This document shows positions 32,138 through 40,885 of a stretch of DNA of 44,576 bases, piece by piece. The DNA is taken from the NCBI RefSeq assembly GCF_001506075.1, contig NZ_KQ947477.1, forward strand, positions 1 through 44,576. Direction: 5' to 3'. Position 1 is the stretch's first letter, and each line of letters opens with the position of its first letter. The translations under genes and the position numbers were made by a program. Origin of the DNA: Vibrio sp. MEBiC08052. GTDB lineage: Bacteria > Pseudomonadota > Gammaproteobacteria > Enterobacterales > Vibrionaceae. Under the pieces are notes generated by a model, which worked only from the letters and a program-made list of their open reading frames with translations, ran no database searches and was not told the origin of the DNA.

Positions 32138-32983
32138 TTACGGCGTCAGCACTGGTACTGCTACAGGAACAGAAAATGCGCCGGAAAATCCTGCAATAGC
32201 CCGGGATGCGGCGACTGAAGCACTACTGCCGGCCACCGGGATTAAAGCATCATCAGCCTGCGTAGCTCCGGTAGGTAGTAGATCATCAAGAACCAAAGCA
32301 ACGACTGCCAGTCCGGCTAAAACCGCAAGCCCTGTATCTCGCCAGGGATGCAGCTGTTGTAACTGTTGCTGACGGTCCCGTTCTTTATCCCAAGCATGTT
32401 GAACTTCCCGATGTGGTACCGCAACCGGTTTCTTCTGATCTTGTTTGTCATCACATCCACAGCGATTCGGAGATAATTCTTTTACTTTCCTCTTCTTGCC
32501 GGCAATTTTCTCATACGCGTCTCTTTGTCCAACCCCCCATTTATCTCCGGGAAACTTAATTTCAACGATTTGTCGGATATTATCCTGTGTCGGTGCCTTG
32601 GTCGGATCTTCAGTAATCACAATATCAGGAATACGAATCCCCCCACTTTCATATGACTGTCCCTCCGGTAAAGATTTCAGCGTTCGGTTATACCGATGTT
32701 GCCAAGATCTGATCGGCTGGGTTGGATCATCACTCATCATCAGGGGTTCGGGAGGGGATTTATACATGTTGTAACCCACTTCCGGCAGGATATTTTTCCC
32801 CTGCTTCCCCTTGTGCATCCATCGGATCCCTTCATTAACACACTGCTGTTTTAAATCTCGATTACCACCGGTGCTTTTCAGCGGCTTTTTATTACAGACA
32901 CAGATTAAAGAGCAGATCACCGCAAGTTCCGACATTCCTTCAGGGTCAAACGGCGGACAGCTACTGCAACTGGGGTTACTCAT
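32138..32983 (-). CDS. VRR-NUC nuclease effector (T6SS)
   Basis: A 281-residue effector with a nuclease core of the VRR-NUC (PD-(D/E)xK) type: GGIRIPDIVITEDP (about 113-126, first acidic residue in PD) and QIVEIKFPGDKWGVGQRDAY (about 137-156, the ExK motif). Related TseV effectors of Salmonella cut DNA. The N-terminus is Cys-rich (CSSCPP and CSLICVCNKK); the C-terminal 75 residues are hydrophobic (TGLAVLAGLAVVALVLDDLL) and Gly/Ala/Val-rich. I chose the ATG at 32983, which overlaps the adaptor stop by ATGA and has AGGAG upstream, over the ATG at 33013. Confidence 0.86.
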   Translation of the reverse strand: MSNPSCSSCPPFDPEGMSELAVICSLICVCNKKPLKSTGGNRDLKQQCVNEGIRWMHKGKQGKNILPEVGYNMYKSPPEPLMMSDDPTQPIRSWQHRYNRTLKSLPEGQSYESGGIRIPDIVITEDPTKAPTQDNIRQIVEIKFPGDKWGVGQRDAYEKIAGKKRKVKELSPNRCGCDDKQDQKKPVAVPHREVQHAWDKERDRQQQLQQLHPWRDTGLAVLAGLAVVALVLDDLLPTGATQADDALIPVAGSSASVAASRAIAGFSGAFSVPVAVPVLTP

Positions 32984-33921
32984 ATACGCTCCTGTTGTAA
33001 TTGTCTGAGCCAATCGGCATTGTGATAATCTTGCTGAATGGCTTGTTGCCAGTCGGGACGTTGATTTAATTCATACAGCGCCTGTCCGAGTGAGCTGGTT
33101 TCAAGAACAATCTGAAACTGCGGCAGTCGCCAGAAATGGCTACCGTAGATAAACCGACTGAAAGCAAAAATTTTACGCTCCAGAAAGCTGGCTCTCGCAT
33201 AGCCGGCTGCTTTTTTCAGACTATCGTCCAGCCCCAGAATAACCTCATCATATTCCAGCATCATGCAAGTACCGGGAGTTTCGTGAAACAGCTCTATGGC
33301 TAAATCAGCCAATGTTTGATCGTGGTATAACGCTTCAATAGCTGTGAACAAATCTTCTTCCATATAAAACCATTCTCCCTGAGATAAAGGAGATGGCCGA
33401 GCTTCCAACTGGCGAAACAATGCGTCATAAACCAAAGGCGTTTTGGTGCTGACAAGCATCATCAGGAATGGATCTGTTAAACGTTCCCGATCAGCTTCAT
33501 CTACACTCTCCGTCTGCAAAAACAGTTGCAAAATACGCGGTGAATAGATACGGAAAAGACTCTCTTGTCCATTGGGTAGATAAATTGTCATCCAACACTG
33601 CCAGTGTTTCAGTAATGCATCTAAAGAGAAAGGAGAAATAAACAGGCACCCCCAACTCGTATTCGGTAAAAATTGCAGTAAGTCATTCCCGATATTGCCA
33701 TTTGTCACCCGAACCAAAACAGGAGAGACAGATTTCAAATGCTCAAATGATGTCTGTTGGTATAAATACTGCCATTCCGGTGCCTGTGCTAATAACCGGG
33801 ATTGCCATTGTTGCCAGAAGTTATCTTGCGTCGCGACATCCAGCATCAGATATAATGTACTGTCTTGAGCTTCAGCATATTCCAGCAGTTCTATCAGTCT
33901 GAATTCAGTTACATGCTCCAT
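32980..33921 (-). CDS. DUF4123 effector adaptor (for VRR-NUC)
   Basis: A 313-residue DUF4123-family adaptor. The N-terminus (STLYLMLDVATQDNF, about 21-35), the PVLVRVTN segment (about 67-74), GCLFISPFSLDALLKHWQ and a later RIYSPRILQLFL are the recurring DUF4123 elements. It is encoded between PAAR and the VRR-NUC effector and overlaps the effector start by ATGA, which is the usual adaptor-effector coupling. It differs strongly from the second adaptor at 29819-30754, fitting different cargo. Confidence 0.9.
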   Translation of the reverse strand: MEHVTEFRLIELLEYAEAQDSTLYLMLDVATQDNFWQQWQSRLLAQAPEWQYLYQQTSFEHLKSVSPVLVRVTNGNIGNDLLQFLPNTSWGCLFISPFSLDALLKHWQCWMTIYLPNGQESLFRIYSPRILQLFLQTESVDEADRERLTDPFLMMLVSTKTPLVYDALFRQLEARPSPLSQGEWFYMEEDLFTAIEALYHDQTLADLAIELFHETPGTCMMLEYDEVILGLDDSLKKAAGYARASFLERKIFAFSRFIYGSHFWRLPQFQIVLETSSLGQALYELNQRPDWQQAIQQDYHNADWLRQLQQERI

Positions 33922-33978
33922 CGGTTCTGTCTATCCTTTCAGCCATACTTCACCTCGGCTTATGTTTTTAACTTAGTT

Positions 33979-34491
33979 CTATGCTTTGTTGCGTAACTTC
34001 TCACAAACAGGGACGAATGCTTTGTCCTGCTTCGCCGCCTGAACAATCGCCTTTCCCTGTGCTACCGACTGCTCAAACGTTTTCTCCCATACAAATGGAA
34101 CAGGTTCAGCCAGCGGCGTGATCTTCAGGAATGGATTCTTACTACACACAGCTCCTTCGCCACAATTATGCGTCGGGGATTTGTACGGCGTGTCGCCAAT
34201 AAATACATTCCCGGAGCCTGCCGCGACCGAGCCGCCGCAGTCGATGGCATCACCGACCCGGGCTGCCGGTTTGCCGTTGATCGAAACATTGGCAGACCCG
34301 GCAGAGATACTGCGGCCGTGGATCCCGTGAGGAACCTGCGGACACGGGCAGGCGTGCAGTAAGATCGCATCGCCTTTACGTGCTGCGGGTTTACCGTTGA
34401 TCGAGACGTCACCGCTACCGGCAATGATCGGCGTCGCCGGAAAACAGCCATGACCTGAGCCGTTGTCACCGAGTCTTGCTGCTGCAGGCAT
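33979..34491 (-). CDS. PAAR-domain spike tip protein
   Basis: Caps the VgrG spike of a type VI secretion system. In 170 residues the PAAR fold is marked by repeated GSGDVSINGKPAARKGD and GSANVSINGKPAARVGDAI units (about 25-82) with conserved His/Cys for the tip metal (GHGCFP, HACPCP, HNCGEG). The last 50 residues are a helical extension that may bind an adaptor. It starts two bases after the VgrG stop, with GGAGGGG overlapping the end of vgrG. Confidence 0.94.
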   Translation of the reverse strand: MPAAARLGDNGSGHGCFPATPIIAGSGDVSINGKPAARKGDAILLHACPCPQVPHGIHGRSISAGSANVSINGKPAARVGDAIDCGGSVAAGSGNVFIGDTPYKSPTHNCGEGAVCSKNPFLKITPLAEPVPFVWEKTFEQSVAQGKAIVQAAKQDKAFVPVCEKLRNKA

Positions 34492-34493
34492 GG

Positions 34494-36557
34494 TTATCCC
34501 CTCCGATCCGGTGCTTCCGGCTCTTGTGGTTTATTGGTCTCATCCGGTTTCACCATCGTTGGTGCGGTGCCTTTATCCGGTGAGCCACCTTCATTGATTT
34601 TGACTTTCGTGCCGGAGATCGTAACGCCGCCACTATCAATTTTAACAAACCCGCCCGGCCCGTGAATCGTCAGAGAATCTCCGGCATCGAGAATCACTTT
34701 TTTTGCCTTGAGATAACTTTCGTTATTGACTTCAACCCGTTGATTGGCACCAATTTTTTTCTCTTCAGATGCAGTAATATCAGCCACCCAGGCCCCTTCG
34801 ATCTTTTGGATAATGCCACCGGAAATAAACTGACTGAGTTTGCCGATAATGCGCTGAACGACGTTGCGGCCGACTTTTTGATGATGATCCTGTCCGAACT
34901 CTTCATTGACATTCTTGCCGACCAGACGATGGACATTTTCAGTAATCATCTGATATAGATGACGTCCGACCCGGCGGTGACTGTCTAACCCGACCGATTC
35001 ACGATGGATATTGTTGATGACGATGTCTTGATCTTTCTGGGCGTGAATATAGATCTGCTCGACACCCGACTGATCTTCAAAACGGACTTCGTTGGAGCCT
35101 TCGCCCTGGTGGGTCTGGGTTTTCAGAACGGTGCGAGTTTTATGATTCGGCAGAAGATAAGGTGTCACATTGGTAGCGTGGTAAGTCCGGCCGGTGATGA
35201 TGGGTTGATCCGGATCACCATTGAGGAACGAGACGATCACTTCATGACCAATACGGGGAATGGCCATAAAGCCGTACTGAGCACCGGCCCAGCCCTGCGC
35301 GACCCGTACCCAGCAAGAACTTTTTTCGTCGGATTGATCATAGCGATCCCACGGGAAATGCAATTTGACCCGGCCATGCTCATCACAGTAAATCTCTTCC
35401 CCTTTCGGGCCGACAACCGTCGCAATACAAGGGCCATCTACTTGCGGTTTCGGTTGGGGCGTCGCTCGCCAAAGCGTCTCTTTCGGGATCACGGTAAACT
35501 GGTTGGCGTAAGTCGTTGCACCATGACCACCGGCTTCTTCCAATGCCTGTGGCTGAGTCCCTTGATGACTGACAGAGACCGCTAACCACTCTCGGTTCAT
35601 CGCTGCATCAATGTGTTCTTCGAGCTCAAAACGCACCCCACCTTGCACCCGGGCATCATTACTTTTACCGCTGGCGGTATGCGCAGTACGTCGTAGATAT
35701 TCCAGTCGGATCTGGCTGAAGGCTTTACCATTGGCATCGTCTTTGAAGCGCCCCGGATGATCGAAATGTTCATAGTCAGGTAACTGATAACTAAGATCTG
35801 TGCCATCCAGCGATTGTGCAAAGTTATAGTCCGGCTTTTTGAAGCTGTAGTCTTGCATCACAATCGAGCTCACTTCCGACTGATAATGCTCCGTCATGGT
35901 CGAAACATAAGGTGTCGTCATGTGACCACCGGAAAGGGCGTTGTAAGGTACCGGAGATCCTAATTGCGTAAATCCTTCACTATTATCCGTGACAACCAGT
36001 GTATGTTTGCCCTTTTCATGGGTGAAGGTGTACATCAGGCCTTCTTCCGCCGCCAAACGATGGAAGAAGTCGAGATCCGATTCCCGGTACTGCACACAAA
36101 ACTCGCGCGGTGCACACTCACGTTTGACCGAAAAAACATAGTCAGTGATGTTCATCTCCTGAAACAGGATCTTAAAAATATCGAGAATGTTTTTTTCTTG
36201 AAAAATCCGACTATTGCGGCGTAAAGAAAGACGTTCCAATGCCGGAACCAAAGTGACGGAATAAAAGGAATGGGAGTGTCCGGTATCCCCTTTACTGAAA
36301 TGGCGCACAATACCGTGGACTTGCTGGGTCACTTCACCATTTTGAATCACTTCCAGCAGTGCGGTTTTATCAACAATCTGCTTGGCGGCGAGATCAGCAT
36401 TGCGACTGGCCAGTTCAATTTGATAGCGAAAACCGTAGATACGTTCTCTTGCGCCGCTGATCGAGTCCGATACTGACTCTTCTCCCTGATATTCACGAAC
36501 CACCAGCGTCTCATCATGCACACCATCAATCGTGAAGCGAAAACCTAACGTTGTCAT
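34494..36557 (-). CDS. vgrG: type VI secretion spike protein VgrG
   Basis: Trimeric puncturing spike of the T6SS, similar to phage gp27-gp5. The 687 residues comprise the gp27-like region (1-370, with FCVQYRESDLDFFHRLAAEEG near 155-175), the OB/gp5 segment (GPKGEEIYCDEHGRVKLHFPWD near 375-396, WAGAQYGFMAIPRIGHEV) and a C-terminal needle of DUF2345-like repeats ending in EGGSPDKGTAPTMV and an acidic tail. It heads the cassette; no tube, sheath or membrane-complex genes lie in this window, so it is an orphan locus dependent on a main cluster. Confidence 0.96.
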   Translation of the reverse strand: MTTLGFRFTIDGVHDETLVVREYQGEESVSDSISGARERIYGFRYQIELASRNADLAAKQIVDKTALLEVIQNGEVTQQVHGIVRHFSKGDTGHSHSFYSVTLVPALERLSLRRNSRIFQEKNILDIFKILFQEMNITDYVFSVKRECAPREFCVQYRESDLDFFHRLAAEEGLMYTFTHEKGKHTLVVTDNSEGFTQLGSPVPYNALSGGHMTTPYVSTMTEHYQSEVSSIVMQDYSFKKPDYNFAQSLDGTDLSYQLPDYEHFDHPGRFKDDANGKAFSQIRLEYLRRTAHTASGKSNDARVQGGVRFELEEHIDAAMNREWLAVSVSHQGTQPQALEEAGGHGATTYANQFTVIPKETLWRATPQPKPQVDGPCIATVVGPKGEEIYCDEHGRVKLHFPWDRYDQSDEKSSCWVRVAQGWAGAQYGFMAIPRIGHEVIVSFLNGDPDQPIITGRTYHATNVTPYLLPNHKTRTVLKTQTHQGEGSNEVRFEDQSGVEQIYIHAQKDQDIVINNIHRESVGLDSHRRVGRHLYQMITENVHRLVGKNVNEEFGQDHHQKVGRNVVQRIIGKLSQFISGGIIQKIEGAWVADITASEEKKIGANQRVEVNNESYLKAKKVILDAGDSLTIHGPGGFVKIDSGGVTISGTKVKINEGGSPDKGTAPTMVKPDETNKPQEPEAPDRRG

Positions 36558-37012
36558 TTGAATTGCCTTTTGTCTTATTGAGAATTATCCCACCGCAAAT
36601 AAGCAATAAAATGCTTAATTATTGGTTTGATTTTCAACTTATTGATCTCTGTTCCAAATCGGATCAACCTTTTTATTCAATAAGATAAAAGCAGCAACAG
36701 TTGTGCCAATTGCACCTCTGTAACTAAATCAACTCATTATATTATGTGATCGATTATTACAGGCAACTTGTTGCCCAAAGGCGAGCAAAAAGTTGCCCGG
36801 CGAGCAAAAAATTGCCTGAAGGAAATGAGAGTCATGTCACAAGCACTGCGGCTCTGATGTCAGATAACTATCCGCTGCTTTGAGACAGCCCGATTTGAGA
36901 CAAGCAGACAACTCTCTTTCTTTGACACGGATGTCATCCACCCATTGATGGAAGTGAATGAGGCAAGGTACACTATGCCCCCAATTCGCCTATCTCAGAA
37001 AGCGCCTCTATC
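36558..37012. other. right-hand edge of the accessory region
   Basis: These 455 bases separate vgrG from rdgB. The part near 36600-36740 is AT-rich and should hold the vgrG promoter on the minus strand. A compact repeat cluster at 36761-36818 is listed separately. Nothing between 36820 and 37012 looks coding. Somewhere here the accessory block meets core sequence. Confidence 0.5.
36761..36818. repeat. nested repeat cluster GGCAAC/GTTGCC with GCGAGCAAAAA copies
   Basis: GGCAAC (36762-36767) and GTTGCC (36770-36775) form a dyad. It is followed by two 17-base direct copies, GCGAGCAAAAAGTTGCC (36781-36797) and GCGAGCAAAAAATTGCC (36800-36816), 19 bases apart. The first AGGCAA also pairs with the final TTGCCT, so several alternative hairpins are possible. 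Confidence 0.75.
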
Positions 37013-37639
37013 ATGCAGAAAATTGTTTTAGCAACCGGAAATCCGGGCAAAGTCCGGGAAATGTCTGACCTGTTGGCCGATTTCGGTTTTGAAGTCCTCG
37101 CGCAGACGGATCTCAATGTCTCCGAGGTTGCAGAGACCGGAACCACGTTTATCGAAAATGCCATTATTAAAGCGCGCCATGCAGCCGCAGAAACCGGATT
37201 ACCCGCGATTGCCGATGACTCCGGCCTTGAAGTTGATGCGCTCGACGGTGCACCGGGCATCTACTCAGCACGCTATGCGGGTGATGATGCCACCGATCAG
37301 CAAAATATCGAAAAGTTGCTGACCGCAATGGCAGAGCTCCCTGACCAACAACGCAGCGCTCGCTTTCACTGCGTGTTGGTTTTCATGAAACATGCCGCCG
37401 ATCCGACCCCACTGGTTTGTCACGGTGTCTGGGAAGGCTCAATTCTGCATCAGCCTGATGGCAACAACGGGTTTGGCTATGATCCGGTATTCTGGGTTCC
37501 CACGGAGCAATGTGCATCAGCAGCACTGGCACCATCGCGGAAAAAACAGCTGTCTCATCGCGCTCAGGCGCTTCATCTGTTAATGCAACAGTTGATGCAA
37601 CAATCGGTGCAAGAATCGAATGAGCAGCAACCATGCTGA
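37013..37639 (+). CDS. rdgB: XTP/dITP pyrophosphatase
   Basis: Hydrolyses non-canonical purine triphosphates (dITP, XTP) to monophosphates, keeping them out of DNA and RNA. The 208-residue protein has the N-terminal ATGNPGKVREM (6-16), GTTFIENAIIKARHAA (about 44-59), IADDSGLEVDAL (about 66-77), the APGIYSARYAG loop and the C-terminal HRAQAL. It is slightly longer than E. coli RdgB because of a Gln-rich tail. It overlaps hemW by 7 bases, so the two are translated together. Confidence 0.96.
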   Translation: MQKIVLATGNPGKVREMSDLLADFGFEVLAQTDLNVSEVAETGTTFIENAIIKARHAAAETGLPAIADDSGLEVDALDGAPGIYSARYAGDDATDQQNIEKLLTAMAELPDQQRSARFHCVLVFMKHAADPTPLVCHGVWEGSILHQPDGNNGFGYDPVFWVPTEQCASAALAPSRKKQLSHRAQALHLLMQQLMQQSVQESNEQQPC

Positions 37640-38838
37640 AACCACCGAAGCTGAGTCTGTATATCCATATTCCTTGGTGTGTGCAGAAGTGTCCTTATTG
37701 TGACTTCAACTCTCATGCGCTGAAGTCCGGTATTCCTGAACAGGCTTATATTGATGCCCTGCTGGAAGATCTTGATCAGGATCTTCAACGCTATCAGCTC
37801 AGCACACCGTCAAACCATGACGCATACTCCCATGACGCATTAGGTCAAGGACAGCCACGGAAGCTGCACTCGATTTTTATCGGAGGCGGCACCCCCAGCC
37901 TGATCAGCCCCGCAGCAATCAAAAGACTACTCGATGGTGTTCAGGCGAGATTAGCCTTTCAGCCGGATATTGAAATCACGATGGAAGCCAATCCGGGCAC
38001 TATCGAAGCCGAACGGTTTGCCCAATATCGGCAGGCAGGCGTCACTCGAATCTCCATTGGTATCCAGAGTTTTGATAACGAAAAACTCACTAAGCTCGGC
38101 AGAATACATGGTTCGGCTGAAGCGGTCCGGGCGGCACATCTGGCGCATCAAATTGGTTTAAACAGTTTTAATCTGGATCTAATGCACGGTCTGCCGGGAC
38201 AGACTCTGTCACAGGCAATGGCAGATTTAGATCAAGCGATCGATTTAGATCCACCGCATTTGTCTTGGTATCAGTTGACGATAGAACCGAATACGCTGTT
38301 TTATTCCCAACCGCCTCGTCTGCCGGATGATGATCTGTTGTGGGATATTTTTGAGCAGGGACATCAAAAACTCACCCAAGCCGGTTATATCCAGTATGAG
38401 ATTTCCGGGTATGCAAAACCGGGATTCCAGTGTCAGCACAATCTCAACTATTGGCGCTTCGGAGACTATCTCGGGATTGGTTGCGGGGCACACGGTAAAA
38501 TCAGTTGCGCGAATGGCAGTATCATTCGCACCACCAAAGTAAAACATCCCAAGGGGTATTTAAATTTACTCAAACCTTATTTGGATCAGGAAGCGGAGGT
38601 GTCGGCCAAAGACCGGCCTTTTGAATTTTTTATGAATCGGTTCCGCTTGATCGAGACCTGTCCGAAACAGGACTTTGTGGATACGACCGGCTTACCGCTC
38701 ACAACGGTTCAACCGACAATCGACCGGGCCAAACAACAGGGTTTTCTCGATGAAACCGATCTGCACTGGCAAGTCACTGAACGGGGCAAGCTGTTTCTGA
38801 ATGATTTACTGGCAGAATTTATGGCTGATGAGGAATAA
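37633..38838 (+). CDS. hemW: haem chaperone HemW (radical SAM)
   Basis: Radical-SAM family protein that binds and inserts haem and was once annotated as coproporphyrinogen oxidase. The 401 residues carry the iron-sulfur motif CVQKCPYC (Cys16, Cys20, Cys23), with the Cys-x3-Cys-x2-Cys spacing, then IFIGGGTPSL, EANPGTIE and GIQSFDNEKL as in HemW. There is a small insertion near residues 56-74 (HDAYSHDALGQGQ). It overlaps rdgB and is the second gene of that pair. Confidence 0.95.
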   Translation: MLKPPKLSLYIHIPWCVQKCPYCDFNSHALKSGIPEQAYIDALLEDLDQDLQRYQLSTPSNHDAYSHDALGQGQPRKLHSIFIGGGTPSLISPAAIKRLLDGVQARLAFQPDIEITMEANPGTIEAERFAQYRQAGVTRISIGIQSFDNEKLTKLGRIHGSAEAVRAAHLAHQIGLNSFNLDLMHGLPGQTLSQAMADLDQAIDLDPPHLSWYQLTIEPNTLFYSQPPRLPDDDLLWDIFEQGHQKLTQAGYIQYEISGYAKPGFQCQHNLNYWRFGDYLGIGCGAHGKISCANGSIIRTTKVKHPKGYLNLLKPYLDQEAEVSAKDRPFEFFMNRFRLIETCPKQDFVDTTGLPLTTVQPTIDRAKQQGFLDETDLHWQVTERGKLFLNDLLAEFMADEE

Positions 38839-38915
38839 GGATATTCCCGTCATCAGCACGTCAGTCATAAAATGAGTGTTCACAAGTGGAATCTTGTGCC
38901 TGAAGATATCACCAC

Positions 38916-39836
38916 TTAAAAAATAGAGCGGCCAATACGCTCGGAAAGTAACTCCAGCGCTTTGCTGCCGGCCAGCGAGTTCCCCGAACTGTTCAGTTCC
39001 GGCGACCATACCGCAATGGTCATCTCTCCGGGCACAATCGCAACAATACCGCCACCGACCCCGGATTTGCCCGGCATCCCGACCCGATAGGCAAATTCTC
39101 CAGCTTCATCATACAGACCACAGGTTGCCAGTAACGCGTTGATCTGTTTGCTCTGAACAACGGTAATCACCGATTTATGATTCAGTACAGAGACACCTTG
39201 ATTGGCCAGATAACTGAAAGTTTTCGCCAACTGGACACAACTCATTTTCAATGCACAGCCGTGGAAATAATTTTCCAGTACCGGCAACACATGGTTTTCA
39301 AAGTTACCGAATGAGCGCATCAAGTACGCAATAGCTGCATTCCGGTCGCTGTGTTTCATCTCTGAGCGGGCCACGACTTTGTCATACACGATTTTCTGAT
39401 CACCACTCAAGGCCCAGACAAATTCCAGCAGCCGTTGACGAGGCGCAGAAAGACGGGTCTGCAACATATCTGCAACCACAATCGCACCGGCGTTAATAAA
39501 TGGATTACGCGGAATACCATGTTCAACTTCCAACTGGATCATCGAGTTGAACGCTTGCCCTGACGGCTCTTTTCTCACTCTTGACCAGATCTCATCCGGG
39601 GTATAGATCCCCATCGACAGGGTGAGGTTGAGCACTTTGGAGATCGATTGAATGGAAAAGCCTTCATCAGCATCACCGGCCTGAAATAGTTCGCCCTCAT
39701 TGGTCAGCACCGCAATCCCCAGTTTGTCCGCCTGAACTTGCGCAAGTGCCGGAATGTAGTCAGCAACTTTACCGCGTCCGATCAGCGGACGCACTTCTTC
39801 TAATATTTCGGTCAGTATCTCGTTTGTCAGTTTCAT
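38916..39836 (-). CDS. glsA: glutaminase A
   Basis: Hydrolyses glutamine to glutamate and ammonia; serine-dependent beta-lactamase-like fold. The 306 residues contain the catalytic SISKV (Ser64 and Lys67 by count), NPFINAGAIV (about 111-120), SEMKHSDRNAAIAYLM and the C-terminal GMPGKSGVGGGIVAI (about 254-268). It converges on hemW and is divergent-adjacent to trmB, as in related genomes. Confidence 0.97.
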   Translation of the reverse strand: MKLTNEILTEILEEVRPLIGRGKVADYIPALAQVQADKLGIAVLTNEGELFQAGDADEGFSIQSISKVLNLTLSMGIYTPDEIWSRVRKEPSGQAFNSMIQLEVEHGIPRNPFINAGAIVVADMLQTRLSAPRQRLLEFVWALSGDQKIVYDKVVARSEMKHSDRNAAIAYLMRSFGNFENHVLPVLENYFHGCALKMSCVQLAKTFSYLANQGVSVLNHKSVITVVQSKQINALLATCGLYDEAGEFAYRVGMPGKSGVGGGIVAIVPGEMTIAVWSPELNSSGNSLAGSKALELLSERIGRSIF

Positions 39837-39906
39837 GGCTACTTTACGGATTGGCTACTCATCACAAGCGGTGAGTGATCGCAGGTTCTGCTATTCGACT
39901 ACAGCA

Positions 39907-40626
39907 TTATTCAATACAACGGAACTGGATATCCCAGACACCATGTCCCAGACGGTGTCCACGTTGCTCAAACTTGGTCAGCGGGCGCTCATCCGGCCGG
40001 GGAATAAAATCACCATCGATTGCGACATTTTGATAACCGGGCGCCTGATTCATCACCTCAATCATATGTTCGGCGTAGTTTTCCCAGTCCGTTGCCATAT
40101 GAAAAATGCCTTCTCCGATGATTAACTTCTGACGCACCATCGCTGCAAATTCGGCTTGCACGATGCGACGTTTATGGTGACGCTTTTTATGCCACGGGTC
40201 AGGAAAGAATAACTGGAGTCGGTGCAGACTGTGATCGGGAATCATGTGTTCGAAGACTTCAACCGCATCGTGACACATCACCCGCAGGTTGGTCACACCG
40301 GCCTCCCGTGCAGCAGCCAGACAAGCCCCGACACCCGGACTATGGACTTCAATCCCGATAAAGTTTTGATTCGGTGCATTCTTAGCCATTTCAACCAGCG
40401 ATGTTCCCATGCCGAATCCGATTTCCAGAACCACTGGGTTGTCATTGCCAAACACCGACTGCCAAACTAATTTTTGTGATTGGAAATCAATTCCCATCTG
40501 TGGCCAGCATTCATTCATTGCAGCTTCCTGACCTTTGGTCAGACGCCCTTCACGGCGAACAAAACTGCGAATTTTACGCATGACTTTACCATCATCGGTA
40601 TATTCGTTGGTTGTTACTTCACTCAT
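39907..40626 (-). CDS. trmB: tRNA (guanine46-N7)-methyltransferase
   Basis: Methylates N7 of G46 in tRNA variable loops using S-adenosylmethionine. From the ATG at 40626 the product is 239 residues, exactly the length of E. coli TrmB, starting MSEVTTNEYT; the in-frame ATG at 40677 adds 17 residues without similarity. Visible are LEIGFGMGTSLVEMA (cofactor site), GIEVHSPGVG, the PDPWHKKRHHKRR motif and the C-terminal TKFEQRGHRLGHGVWD. Confidence 0.95.
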   Translation of the reverse strand: MSEVTTNEYTDDGKVMRKIRSFVRREGRLTKGQEAAMNECWPQMGIDFQSQKLVWQSVFGNDNPVVLEIGFGMGTSLVEMAKNAPNQNFIGIEVHSPGVGACLAAAREAGVTNLRVMCHDAVEVFEHMIPDHSLHRLQLFFPDPWHKKRHHKRRIVQAEFAAMVRQKLIIGEGIFHMATDWENYAEHMIEVMNQAPGYQNVAIDGDFIPRPDERPLTKFEQRGHRLGHGVWDIQFRCIE

Positions 40627-40885
40627 GGTTCTCGCCTGTTTTCTCACTCCCGGATACAAGGAGGTGTGATTATCCAAAGAATGCGTGTCTGTTCAAGTCC
40701 TGGACTGAAAATTATATTGAATCCTGTATGATTTATGTGTTTTACAACGCAACTTTTATGTGCTGCAATCAGCGTTGTTTCATCGGGGTCTGATCAATCA
40801 TTGCACAAGATGAATACAATCGTGGCTCTCGCCACTGATTAAACGGTCATTGATAAAAATCATTCATTCAAAAGTAAAGTCAGCA

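Noticed and set aside
35004..35585. 193-codon plus-strand frame opposite vgrG
   Set aside because: The minus-strand VgrG reading is unmistakable here; the opposite frame is a shadow.
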